Assembly (NCBI GenBank): GCA_945957125.1 | Contig: CAMFJT010000029.1 | Location: forward strand, 1-34,429 | DNA: 34,429 nucleotides | Origin: an uncultured Rhodospirillales bacterium | Lineage (GTDB): Bacteria; Pseudomonadota; Alphaproteobacteria; Reyranellales; Reyranellaceae | Direction: 5' to 3' | Part shown: positions 1 through 8,150 of the stretch, piece by piece | How positions within the stretch are numbered: the stretch's first letter is position 1 | Layout: each line of letters opens with the position of its first letter | Translations under genes and position numbers: made by a program | Notes under the pieces: generated by a model | Databases searched by the model: none | The model's input: only the letters and a program-made list of their open reading frames with translations | What the model was told of the DNA's origin: nothing

Positions 1-52
1 GAACTTCTTCATGCACTCGGGATATGCGTCAGATTAATCGCTCGATGCTCTA
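1..52. repeat. left copy of exact 52-bp terminal inverted repeat
   Basis: Bases 1-52 are the exact reverse complement of bases 34376-34427. The inner edge of the repeat is the TAG stop codon of the P450 gene, read on the minus strand at 50-52. The other copy likewise starts at the TAG of the acyl-CoA dehydrogenase. No transposase lies inside the window next to it. A dispersed intergenic repeat that broke an assembly is the simplest explanation; a true mobile-element end is less likely. Confidence 0.9.
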
Positions 53-1255
53 GGCCCGAATCATCACCGGCAGGGAGCGGATGCCGCGGATGAAGTTGGA
101 GTAGAGCCGCACCGGCTCTCCGACGATCTCGGGGCGCAGCCCGCGCTTCAGGATCTCGCGCCACAGGATGTGGATCTGCAGCTCGGCCAGCCGGTCGCCG
201 ACGCAGCGATGGATGCCGGCACCGAACGAGAGATGCTGGCGCACCTTGGGCCGATCGATGCGGAAGGTTTCGGGATCGTCGATCGCCGACTCGTCACGGT
301 TGCCCGAGACGTACCACATCACCACCTTGTCGCCCTTGCGGATGGTCTTGCCGCCGAGCTCGGAATCGCGCGTCGCGGTCCGGCGCATGTGGATGACCGG
401 CGTCTGGTAGCGGATCATCTCCGACACCGCCGCCGGCATCAGCGCGGCATTCGCCTCGAGCTTCGCGCGCTCGCCGGGATGGTCGGCGAACGCCATCAGC
501 CCGCCGCTCATCGAATTGCGCGTGGTGTCGTTGCCGCCGACGATCAGCAGCGCGAAATTGCCGATGAACTCGTTGAGCGGCATGTCCCGGGTCGCGTCGG
601 AATGCGCCATCATCGAGACCAGATCGAACCTGGGCGGCTGCGCGGCACGCTCCTTCCACAGCTCGGCCATGATCGCCGCCATGCCGCGCAGCTCCGTCAT
701 GCGCTCGGCGTCGCTCTTCACCACGGCATCCTCGGCCGCGACGTTGCAGATCGCCACGTCCGACCACCAGGTGAGCTTGCGCCGGTCGGCGAACGGGAAG
801 TCGAAAAGCGTCGCCAGCATCATGGCGGTGAGCTCGGTCGAGACCCTGTCGACCCAATCGAAGGTTTCGTTGCGCGGCAGACCGTCGAGCAACGCCGAGG
901 TCCGCTGCTCGATGGTCGCCTGCAGGTTGGCGAGATTGGAGGGCGCCACGATCGGCGCCACCGTCCTGCGCTGCGCGGTGTGGCGCGGCGGATCCATGCG
1001 GATGAAGTTGGGCAGCTCCTCGCCCTGCGGCTGGTCGGTGATCTGGATGCCGCCGAGCTGCGAGGCCGACGAATAGGTCGCGGGGTCGAGCTCGACCGTC
1101 AGGATGTCGGCATAGCGCGTGACCGACCAATAGGGCCCATACGGGCTTTCGGGATGGTAATGGACGGGGTCCTCGGCTCGCAGCCGCGCGAAGTGCGGCC
1201 GCCACGTATCCTCCCGATAGAGCCTTGGATCGCCGACATCTTGGTGTGCCGTCAT
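50..1255 (-). CDS. cytochrome P450
   Basis: A haem-thiolate monooxygenase of about 401 residues, the normal size for a soluble bacterial class I P450. Visible motifs are the I-helix oxygen-activation segment GGNDTTR (about 240-246), the K-helix ExxR as EMIR (279-282), and the haem loop FGAGIHRC with the axial Cys near 351. There is no signal peptide or membrane anchor, so it should be cytoplasmic and depend on a ferredoxin and reductase, neither of which is encoded here. I chose the ATG at 1255 (MTAHQDVG) because the longer open frame upstream is Arg-rich and unlike P450 N-termini; the Shine-Dalgarno there is weak. The overall style resembles the proteobacterial CYP108/CYP111 terpene hydroxylases, but the substrate cannot be read from the sequence. 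Divergent from kup across about 134 bp. Confidence 0.93.
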   Translation of the reverse strand: MTAHQDVGDPRLYREDTWRPHFARLRAEDPVHYHPESPYGPYWSVTRYADILTVELDPATYSSASQLGGIQITDQPQGEELPNFIRMDPPRHTAQRRTVAPIVAPSNLANLQATIEQRTSALLDGLPRNETFDWVDRVSTELTAMMLATLFDFPFADRRKLTWWSDVAICNVAAEDAVVKSDAERMTELRGMAAIMAELWKERAAQPPRFDLVSMMAHSDATRDMPLNEFIGNFALLIVGGNDTTRNSMSGGLMAFADHPGERAKLEANAALMPAAVSEMIRYQTPVIHMRRTATRDSELGGKTIRKGDKVVMWYVSGNRDESAIDDPETFRIDRPKVRQHLSFGAGIHRCVGDRLAELQIHILWREILKRGLRPEIVGEPVRLYSNFIRGIRSLPVMIRA

Positions 1256-1389
1256 GGTCCCAGCCGGCCTGCGGCGGGCGCCGGAGTCAAGCGCTTTCGT
1301 CGCAACGCGTCCCCGTTTGGCGCGTTGACAGCGCGGAAGGGCAGGCGCACACCGTCGCCCCGCCGCCCCCTTCGGCCGGCGATTCACCC

Positions 1390-3330
1390 ATGGCCCCTGA
1401 CGACCGCACGTCGCCCCTGTCCGCCGTTACCCTCCCTCCGGCAAACGGCAACTCCGGCCATACGCCCGCCAAAGCCGCCGCGGCTGCGCTGGTCGTGGGC
1501 GCGCTGGGCGTGGTGTTCGGCGACATCGGCACCAGCCCGCTTTACACTCTTCGTGAATCCTTCACCCACGGCTCGGGGATGACTCCCACGCCCCGCCACG
1601 TGCTGGGCGTGCTGTCGATCCTGTTCTGGGCGGTGACCCTGACCGTGACGATCAAGTACGTCACGCTGATCATGCGCGCCGACAACAAGGGCGAAGGCGG
1701 CGTGCTGGCGCTCGCCACGCTGGCAACCCAGGGCCTGAACGGCCGCGGCCGCAACATCAGGCGCGCCATCACGCTGTTCGCGGTGATCGGGCTGGCGCTG
1801 TTCTACGGCGACGCCATCATCACCCCCGCCATGACGGTGATGAGCGCCATCGAGGGTCTCGATTCCGTGGCGCCGGGCATGAGCCCTTACGTCGTACCGA
1901 TGTCCCTGGTCGTTCTCGTCGGCCTGTTCATCCTGCAATCGCGCGGCACGGCCGATGTCGGCCGGCTGTTCGGGCCGGTCATGCTGGTCTGGTTCCTGGT
2001 CCTGGGCGTGCTCGGCGCCTGGCAGGTCGCCAAGCATCCCTCGGTTCTGCTGGCGCTCAATCCGATCTACGGCGTCAACCTGATCGCCGACCGCGGCTGG
2101 CCGATCTTCCTTGCTTTCGGCTCGATCGTGCTCGCCGTCACCGGCGCGGAAGCGCTCTATGCCGACATGGGCCATTTCGGCCGCAAGCCGATCCGCCTGG
2201 CCTGGCTGTTCATCGTGCTGCCCGGCCTGATGCTCAACTATTTCGGTCAGGGCGCCCTGATCATCGAGGATCCCAAGGTGGTGCGGCAGGTGTTCTTCGA
2301 GCTGGTGCCGAAGGACATGGTGCTGGGCCTGGTGATCCTCTCGACGCTCGCCGCCGTGATCGCCTCGCAGGCGGTGATCTCGGGCGTGTTCTCGCTGACC
2401 CGGCAGGCGATCCAGCTCGGCTACCTGCCGCGCATGGAGATCCAGCACACGTCGGAGACCGAGATCGGCCAGATCTATGTCCCGCGCGTGAACTGGCTGC
2501 TGATGGCCGGCATCGTGGCGCTGGTCGTCGGCTTCGGCTCGTCGGACCGGCTGGCCGGCGCCTACGGCCTCGCCGTGACCGGCGCCATGCTGGTCGATGC
2601 GGCGCTCGCCATGGCCGTCGCGATCCTGGTCTGGAAGTGGAAATGGCCGGTGGCCGCGCTGGTGTTCGGCCTGCTGGCGATCCCCGACGTGGCCTTCTTC
2701 ATCGCCAACGCCCTCAAGATCCCTGACGGCGGCTGGCTTCCGCTGCTGGTGGCCGGCCTGGTGTTCTTCACCATCACGACCTGGCGCCGCGGCCGCGCCC
2801 TGGTCGGCGCCGAGCTGGCCGAAAGCGCCCTGCCGCTGTCGCAGTTCCTCGACCGCATGGAGCGCGCGCCCGATCGCGTCGCCGGCACGGCGGTGTTCCT
2901 CACCGTGGACGCCACCTCGACGCCACCCGCTTTCCTGCACAATCTCAAGCACAACAAGATCCTGCACGAGCGCATCATCGTCATGCAGGTCGACACGATG
3001 GACGTGCCGCGCGTACCCGAAGCGCGCCGGGTCGAGGTCGAGAGGCTGGGCAAGGGCTTCTATTCGGTGATCGCCCGCTACGGCTTCATGGAGCAGCCGG
3101 ACGTGCCGGCCGCCCTGCGCGCCTGCCGGCCGCACGGCATCGCCTACGACGAGATGGAAACCAGCTTCTTCCTCGGTCGCGAGACCCTGGTGCCCGCCAG
3201 CCGCTCGCGGCTCGGCCGGTGGCGGCGGGACTTCTTCATCTCGCTCAGCCACAGCGCGTCGGCGACCAAGGCCTTCTTCCGCATCCCGCCCAACCGCGCC
3301 ATCGAGCTCGGCAACCAGATCCAGGTGTGA
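1390..3330 (+). CDS. kup: Kup-family low-affinity potassium uptake protein
   Basis: An inner-membrane K+ transporter of 646 residues, typical for the Kup/HAK/KT family. The family signature GDIGTSPLY is at about 44-52. About twelve hydrophobic segments follow, then a soluble C-terminal domain from roughly residue 500 (the 'TPPAFLHNLKHNKILHE' region is typical of Kup). Kup moves K+ with protons and needs no ATPase subunit. I chose the ATG at 1390 because it gives a family-like N-terminus; the frame stays open back to 1225, overlapping the P450 start. The stop TGA (3328-3330) shares its last base with the ATG of the next gene, which suggests translational coupling. Confidence 0.96.
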   Translation: MAPDDRTSPLSAVTLPPANGNSGHTPAKAAAAALVVGALGVVFGDIGTSPLYTLRESFTHGSGMTPTPRHVLGVLSILFWAVTLTVTIKYVTLIMRADNKGEGGVLALATLATQGLNGRGRNIRRAITLFAVIGLALFYGDAIITPAMTVMSAIEGLDSVAPGMSPYVVPMSLVVLVGLFILQSRGTADVGRLFGPVMLVWFLVLGVLGAWQVAKHPSVLLALNPIYGVNLIADRGWPIFLAFGSIVLAVTGAEALYADMGHFGRKPIRLAWLFIVLPGLMLNYFGQGALIIEDPKVVRQVFFELVPKDMVLGLVILSTLAAVIASQAVISGVFSLTRQAIQLGYLPRMEIQHTSETEIGQIYVPRVNWLLMAGIVALVVGFGSSDRLAGAYGLAVTGAMLVDAALAMAVAILVWKWKWPVAALVFGLLAIPDVAFFIANALKIPDGGWLPLLVAGLVFFTITTWRRGRALVGAELAESALPLSQFLDRMERAPDRVAGTAVFLTVDATSTPPAFLHNLKHNKILHERIIVMQVDTMDVPRVPEARRVEVERLGKGFYSVIARYGFMEQPDVPAALRACRPHGIAYDEMETSFFLGRETLVPASRSRLGRWRRDFFISLSHSASATKAFFRIPPNRAIELGNQIQV

Positions 3331-4028
3331 TGGCGCGCCAGCCGCTCCTCCTGCTGCCGGGCCTGCTCAACACGCGCCGGGTCTACGACCACCAGATCGC
3401 CGATCTCACCGATATCGCCGACGCGATCGTGCCCGAGCTGTACCACCACGATTCGATCGGCGCGATGGCCCAGGCCGCCCTCGACGCCGCACCGGCGCGC
3501 TTCGCGCTCTGCGGCTTCTCGATGGGCGGCTACGTCGCTTTCGAGATCCTGCGCCGCGCACCGGAGCGGGTCGAACGGCTGGCGTTGATGGACACGCAGG
3601 CCACCCCGGACACGCCGGAGTCGACGGCCCGTCGCCGCGGCTTCATCAAGCAGACGAAGCTCGGACGCTTTCACGGCGTGCATCCCTCGCTGCTGCCGAC
3701 AATCGTGCACCGCAGCCGCCTCGACGATCCGGCGGTGGTCCAGCCGATCCTCGACATGGCGACCGAGATCGGCGCCGACGGCTTCTGCCGGCAGCAGACG
3801 GCGATCATCGCGCGGCCCGACAGCCGGCCGCTACTGGTCGAGATCGACGTCCCGACCGTGGTGATCGTCGGGCAACAAGACCAGCCTACCCCCGTGGCGC
3901 GGGCTCGCGAGATGGCAGCCGACATCGCCAATGCGCGGCTGGCGATCATCGAGGAGTGCGGCCACATGGCGCCGCTGGAGAAGCCGGTCGAGGTCTCGGC
4001 CACGCTCAGGAGATGGCTGACACCATGA
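3330..4028 (+). CDS. alpha/beta-fold hydrolase
   Basis: A 232-residue cytoplasmic alpha/beta hydrolase. The nucleophile elbow GFSMGG places the catalytic Ser near 64. The acid is probably the Asp in GQQDQPTP and the His is in ECGHMAP, near the C-terminus. It is small, with a short cap region between the elbow and the acid. The start codon overlaps the kup stop by one base (TGATG), and the gene's own stop overlaps the next ATG, so kup, the hydrolase and the acetyltransferase look like one transcription unit. The substrate is unknown; esterase or lactonase activity is plausible from the fold alone. Confidence 0.88.
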   Translation: MARQPLLLLPGLLNTRRVYDHQIADLTDIADAIVPELYHHDSIGAMAQAALDAAPARFALCGFSMGGYVAFEILRRAPERVERLALMDTQATPDTPESTARRRGFIKQTKLGRFHGVHPSLLPTIVHRSRLDDPAVVQPILDMATEIGADGFCRQQTAIIARPDSRPLLVEIDVPTVVIVGQQDQPTPVARAREMAADIANARLAIIEECGHMAPLEKPVEVSATLRRWLTP

Positions 4029-4429
4029 CGACGACCGTTTATGCCACCGAGGATCATCTCGCCGCCGACGAATACATCGACGTGGTGAAGAAGTCGGGTC
4101 TCAACCGTCCGGTGGAGGATCGCCCGCGCGTCGAGCGATTCCTGAAGCACAGTAACCTGTTCGTCACCGCGCGGCAGGACGGCCGGCTGGTCGGCTTCGC
4201 CCGCTCGCTCACCGACTTCTGCTTCTGCTGCTACCTGTCCGATCTCGCCGTCGACAGGGCCTGCCAGGGCCAGGGGATCGGCAAGCGGCTGATCGAGGAG
4301 ACGCGCAAGGCCGCCGGCGGCGAGCTGACCACGACTCTCCTGCTGTCGGCGCCGACCGCGGTGACCTTCTACCAGGGCATCGAGATGCCCCACGCCGACA
4401 ACTGCTACCTCTACCGGCGCACGCGATAG
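4025..4429 (+). CDS. GNAT-family N-acetyltransferase
   Basis: A 134-residue GCN5-related acetyltransferase. Motif A, which binds the acetyl-CoA pyrophosphate, is visible as QGQGIGKRL at about 81-89, preceded by the beta-4 strand 'LSDLAVDRACQ'. The ATG at 4025 overlaps the hydrolase stop as ATGA, and an AGGAG at 4008-4012 lies 12 bases upstream. An alternative in-frame ATG at 4013 sits directly against that AGGAG, so it is less likely. The acceptor substrate is unknown. The stretch FCFCCY (about 65-70) is unusually Cys-rich for the family. Confidence 0.88.
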   Translation: MTTTVYATEDHLAADEYIDVVKKSGLNRPVEDRPRVERFLKHSNLFVTARQDGRLVGFARSLTDFCFCCYLSDLAVDRACQGQGIGKRLIEETRKAAGGELTTTLLLSAPTAVTFYQGIEMPHADNCYLYRRTR

Positions 4430-4486
4430 CGCTGCTTCCGATCACCTTCTGCCGGAGGCGCCCCCGAGCAGAAGCCTTCTCCAGCC

Positions 4487-4500
4487 TTGATGTGGATCAA
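4487..4500. promoter_or_regulatory. FNR/FixK-type box
   Basis: The sequence TTGAT-GTGG-ATCAA is a perfect 5-4-5 palindrome matching the consensus of the CRP/FNR superfamily (FNR, FixK, Anr, FnrN). It ends 55 bp before the ATG at 4556 and lies in the short gap after the acetyltransferase stop. Its centre fits a class II activator position if transcription begins near 4535. I see no strong -10 element, so the promoter itself is inferred. Confidence 0.75.
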
Positions 4501-4555
4501 GGCCGGTCGAGATTGGCGGATCGACGCTGCCCGCAGACAAGGGGGGGAGCGTTCC

Positions 4556-4963
4556 ATGCCGCGCAGCCACGCCGTCGTCTGGATGGACTTCAGGGAAGCC
4601 CAGGTCTTCCGCTTCGGCACCGAAGATGTCGAGAAACGGCGCCTCAAGGCGCGCAACGCTTTCCGCAAGGTCCATCACAAGGCCGGGGCGATCGGCGGGG
4701 GGCACGCCCACAGCGATCGCGCCTTCTTCGACGAAACCGTCGAGGCCCTCGATGGGGTGACCGAATGGCTATTGGTCGGCCCGGGCGTCGCCAAGCACGA
4801 CTTCCAGCGTCATGTCGGCGAGCGGGCTCCGGACCTGAAGGCCAAGCTCGCCGCCGTGGAGACCATGGGGCACCCCACGGACGGCGAGCTGGTCAGCCAG
4901 GCCCGCCTCTTCTTCAGGGCCTTCGACAGGATGCAGCCGCAGGTGCCTTCACGAGCGGTCTGA
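4556..4963 (+). CDS. eRF1/Pelota-like 'translational machinery' family protein
   Basis: A 135-residue protein beginning MPRSHAVVWMDFREAQVF, a pattern of the small proteobacterial proteins annotated 'translational machinery protein', which resemble an isolated eRF1/Pelota-type domain. No catalytic motif is visible, and the function is not established. A strong purine-rich Shine-Dalgarno (GGGGGAG) lies a few bases before the ATG at 4556. The perfect FNR/FixK box at 4487-4500 suggests induction at low oxygen, consistent with a stress or ribosome-associated role. That role is inference. Convergent with the CHRD gene, with about 14 bp between stops. Confidence 0.8.
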   Translation: MPRSHAVVWMDFREAQVFRFGTEDVEKRRLKARNAFRKVHHKAGAIGGGHAHSDRAFFDETVEALDGVTEWLLVGPGVAKHDFQRHVGERAPDLKAKLAAVETMGHPTDGELVSQARLFFRAFDRMQPQVPSRAV

Positions 4964-4977
4964 AACGACGAGGAACT

Positions 4978-5394
4978 CTATTTCTTCGTCACTTGCCCGC
5001 GGATCTCTCCGCCCTTGTTCTTGTCGGTGTGGACATTGAAGTACCACTTCCCCGCTTGCAGGTCGGCGGCCTGAGCATCGGTCAGCGTCACCTCACCCTT
5101 GATCGGGTTGGCCGCATCTTTCGCGGGCACCACGACAGGAGCGTTGGTCTTGGCATCGGCCGGACCATGGAAATGTGCCATGGTCGCCGGACCGGTGAGG
5201 TCCTTGTAGTTGACCGTGTAGGTGAGCTTCTTGCTGGCCGTGTCATAGCTCGCGGCGAGCGTGCCCGAGCCTTTGCTGTCGTTGGCCGGCACTTCGCTCG
5301 ACGCCTTGAGATCGGCGGAATAGGTCTCGGTCGCGGCGAACGCCGCCGGCGCCAGCGCCAGCATTGCAGCAAACGTCAGTATCGTCGTCTTCAT
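4978..5394 (-). CDS. secreted CHRD-domain protein
   Basis: A 138-residue protein with a clear Sec signal peptide (MKTT then a hydrophobic run ending AFAA, cleavage near 20-21). A CHRD domain fills the mature part: 'SADLKASSEVPAND' near the start, the 'AHFHGPA' motif in the middle, and 'WYFNVHTDKNKGGEIRGQV' at the end. CHRD domains were first described in chordin; bacterial copies are exported and their function is unknown. A good Shine-Dalgarno (GGAGGAT on the minus strand) precedes the ATG at 5394. Divergent from the phosphotransferase gene. Confidence 0.9.
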   Translation of the reverse strand: MKTTILTFAAMLALAPAAFAATETYSADLKASSEVPANDSKGSGTLAASYDTASKKLTYTVNYKDLTGPATMAHFHGPADAKTNAPVVVPAKDAANPIKGEVTLTDAQAADLQAGKWYFNVHTDKNKGGEIRGQVTKK

Positions 5395-5503
5395 CGTGCG
5401 ATCCTCCGGTCAGGCCCGCGAACGTCGCGGTTCAACGATCACATCAACGCGCCTATCAGGTGAAATGCTCCCGGCGGTAACGTTGTGTTGATGGAACCTC
5501 TTC

Positions 5504-6604
5504 ATGAATGCCGAACACCAGCGCGCGCTCGCAGCCGCCGAGCACCTCCTCGGCATTCCGCTCCAGCACGGGAGAGCATTGAGCAACGACGAGCGGCGCA
5601 ACCTCGTCCTGCGCGCCTTCACGCCCTCTCGCTCCATCATCATCAAGGTCACCCGCGACAGGAGCTATCGGCCGCGCGTTGCCGAAGCGTTCGAGTCGGG
5701 GCTGGTCAAGGAATGGCTGGCAACGGCGTTTCTCGCGCGGCATGCCCCCGGCAATGCCCCGGCGTTCCTCGGGGGCGACGCCGAGCTGGGCCTCATCGTG
5801 CTCGAGGACCTCGGCGGGAGCCTCGGCAGCCTGGTCGCCCCCTTGCTCGGAGAGTCCGCCGAGGCTGCGGAACATGCCCTCGCCGCCTATGCGAGAGCGG
5901 TAGGGCAATTGCATGGCGACACGCTTCACTGCATCGACCGGTATGACGATTTCCTGCGCCGCGATTTTCCCGCAGCCATCAGACGGCCTTTCGATCCCGA
6001 AGCGTGGCGCACCAGCGTCGACAAGGTGGCGGCCCTGCTCGGCGACGCACCGCCGGTCGACGCGATCGAAGCCATCGCGCAACGCCTGTCCGATCCTGGC
6101 CCGTGGCTCGGCCTCGCTCATCGCGACGGCTGTCCGGACAACGTACTCTTGTCGAATCGCCGCGCGCATCTGATCGACTATGAATTCGCGGCGCCGGGCC
6201 ACGTGCTGCTCGATGCCACGTACTGGCGGCTGGGCTTTCCGACCTGCTGGTGCGCCGGGCGCCTTCCCGACAGGGTCGTGGCGGCGATGGATCGTGCCTA
6301 TCGCGACGCCCTGCCGATCGACGTGGAGGACGAGGACTTCCGCCAGGAAATGGCGATGCTGCTCTTCGCCCGGATGTTCGCCAGCCAGGCTTGGCTGCTC
6401 GAGCGCGCGCTCCGGGAGGACGCCACCTGGGGCATCTCGACCAACCGCCCGCGCCTGCTTCGGCATCTCGATGCCGCCATCGCCGGCGCCGAAGACGTGG
6501 CGATCCTCGCCGGATTGAGAGCCACGGCGATACGATGGCGTGAGGATCTCGGCCGGCGTTGGCCGAGCGTCCAGCCGCTCGCGCTCTATCCTGCTTTCAG
6601 GTAG
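5504..6604 (+). CDS. aminoglycoside phosphotransferase (APH)/choline kinase-like protein
   Basis: A 366-residue protein-kinase-like phosphotransferase. The catalytic loop HRDGCPDN is at about 206-213 (catalytic Asp 208, metal Asn 213). The metal-binding Asp of the DFG-like motif is in LIDYEF (Asp 225), and Lys 48 in IIIKVT is the probable ATP-binding lysine. The family phosphorylates hydroxyl groups of small molecules such as aminoglycosides, choline, homoserine and sugars. Nothing here identifies the substrate, so calling it a resistance gene would be unjustified. Its last 8 bases overlap the 3' end of the convergent hydantoinase-like gene. Confidence 0.85.
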   Translation: MNAEHQRALAAAEHLLGIPLQHGRALSNDERRNLVLRAFTPSRSIIIKVTRDRSYRPRVAEAFESGLVKEWLATAFLARHAPGNAPAFLGGDAELGLIVLEDLGGSLGSLVAPLLGESAEAAEHALAAYARAVGQLHGDTLHCIDRYDDFLRRDFPAAIRRPFDPEAWRTSVDKVAALLGDAPPVDAIEAIAQRLSDPGPWLGLAHRDGCPDNVLLSNRRAHLIDYEFAAPGHVLLDATYWRLGFPTCWCAGRLPDRVVAAMDRAYRDALPIDVEDEDFRQEMAMLLFARMFASQAWLLERALREDATWGISTNRPRLLRHLDAAIAGAEDVAILAGLRATAIRWREDLGRRWPSVQPLALYPAFR

Positions 6605-8150
6605 CCGCCACGTCGCCCACGACGCGGACCCTCACCCGCACCGAATTGCCCGGCAGGTAGGCCAGCGGCATGTCCTCGCTTTCGATCGTCGACAGAGAAG
6701 CGCGTGATGCCCCTGCCGCGACGGCGCGGTCGTTGGCGACGGCCTGGGCCGCGGCAAGCGCTTCCGGCCGGGTCATGTCCTTGAAGATCTGGTCGCACTC
6801 GCCCGAGACCTGGGCGATGGCGGCGCCGACGGCATTGGCGCAATCGCCGTGCTGCACATGGATGACCTTCGAAACGCCCGGAAGCGTATCGGGGATCAGG
6901 AAGGCGCCGCCGCCGACGGCGATCAGCGGCACGTCGCCCGCTTCGGTCTTCATCCGGTCGATCGCCTCCTCGGACAGGCGGGCCGCTTCGTCGAAGACCT
7001 TCCGGCAGGTCGCCGCATCGAGATGCGCGACCTTCTGCCTGTCGCCGAGCGACAGCACGCCGGCAGCGATGGCGATATCCGTGGTAGTGAGCTGCCTGCC
7101 CCCGAAGGCGATGCCCTCCTTGAGCAGGCGATAGCCGACCGAGAGCGGCCCGACCTTCAACGGATCGAGCTGCACATGGCTGCCGCCGCCCAGCCCGATC
7201 GACAGCAGGTCGGGCATGCGGAACAGCGTGCGCACGCCGCCGACCTGGACCACCGAGTTAGCCTCGCGCGGGAAGCCGTTCTTGAGCTGGCCCACGTCGG
7301 TGGTCGTGCCGCCGACATCGATCACCATCGCATCGGCCAGGCCCGAGAGATAGGCCGCACCACGCATCGAGTTGGTCGCGCCGGAAGCGAAGCTGTAGAC
7401 CGGCAGGCGCCGCGCCTGGCTCGCCTCCGCGACCGTGCCGTCGTTCTGGGTGATGAACAGCGGCGCATCGATGCCGGAATCGGCGATCGCCTTCTCGAAG
7501 GCCGCGATCGTCTCACGCGACAGATCGGCCAGCGCCGCATTGAGCAGCGCCGCGTTCTCGCGCTCGAGCAGGCCGATGCGGCCGAGATCGGACGAGCAGG
7601 TGATGACCGCGTCGGGAATGACCGCCGCGACCAGCTCGGCCGCGCGGCGCTCGTGGCTCGGATCGAGCGGCGAGAAGATCGCCGAGATGCCGACCGACCT
7701 GAGACCCGCCGCCTTCATCTCCTGCGCTGCCCGGGTCACCGCTGCCTCGTCGAGCGGCATGAAGAGCCGGCCGTCGAACTCGTGGCCGCCCTCGACCATC
7801 CAAACGCCGCCGCGCACCAGCGCCGCGAGATCCTCCGGCCAGTCGCAGAACGGCGGCAGCGAGGCCGACGCCGGCATGCCGAGCCGAAGCGCCGCGACCT
7901 TGGTCAGGGAGCGTCGCTGCACGACGGCATTGATGAAGTGCGTCGTACCGATCATCACGCCGTCGAGCTTCTTCGACGCGCCACCCGCCTCCTTCAGCAC
8001 GCCGCTCGCCGACAGGCTCTTCAGGGCATCGAGGATGCCCGTGGTGACGTCCTCACTGGTCGGCGCCTTGACCGCGCCCGAAACCTTGCCGTCCTCGATC
8101 AGGACCGCGTCGGTGTTGGTCCCGCCCACGTCGATGCCGATGCGTCTCAT
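6597..8150 (-). CDS. hydantoinase/oxoprolinase-family (HyuA-like) protein
   Basis: A 517-residue protein of the ASKHA ATPase fold. The phosphate-1 loop IGIDVGGTNTD is at about 4-14, phosphate-2 MVIDVGGTTTD at 275-285, and the adenosine loop AVGGGAFLIP at 411-420. It is shorter than full HyuA or 5-oxoprolinase A subunits (about 680 residues), and no HyuB partner is nearby, so it belongs to the short HyuA-like group found beside DUF917. ATP-dependent opening of a hydantoin-like or lactam ring is the family expectation; the substrate here is unknown. The ATG at 8150 overlaps the upstream DUF917 stop as ATGA, with AGGAG about 12 bases before it, so the three leftward genes form one operon. Confidence 0.9.
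   Translation of the reverse strand: MRRIGIDVGGTNTDAVLIEDGKVSGAVKAPTSEDVTTGILDALKSLSASGVLKEAGGASKKLDGVMIGTTHFINAVVQRRSLTKVAALRLGMPASASLPPFCDWPEDLAALVRGGVWMVEGGHEFDGRLFMPLDEAAVTRAAQEMKAAGLRSVGISAIFSPLDPSHERRAAELVAAVIPDAVITCSSDLGRIGLLERENAALLNAALADLSRETIAAFEKAIADSGIDAPLFITQNDGTVAEASQARRLPVYSFASGATNSMRGAAYLSGLADAMVIDVGGTTTDVGQLKNGFPREANSVVQVGGVRTLFRMPDLLSIGLGGGSHVQLDPLKVGPLSVGYRLLKEGIAFGGRQLTTTDIAIAAGVLSLGDRQKVAHLDAATCRKVFDEAARLSEEAIDRMKTEAGDVPLIAVGGGAFLIPDTLPGVSKVIHVQHGDCANAVGAAIAQVSGECDQIFKDMTRPEALAAAQAVANDRAVAAGASRASLSTIESEDMPLAYLPGNSVRVRVRVVGDVAAT

Noticed and set aside
1325-1353. TTGACA as a kup promoter -35
   Set aside because: At 17 bp spacing the -10 position reads CACACC, which does not resemble a -10 element.
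1384-3252. Long leftward open frame opposite kup
   Set aside because: Its product is a His/Asp/Gln/Arg-rich low-complexity string typical of antisense to a GC-rich membrane-protein gene.
5504-6604. Antibiotic-resistance kinase
   Set aside because: APH-fold motifs alone do not give the substrate, and nothing in the context suggests resistance.
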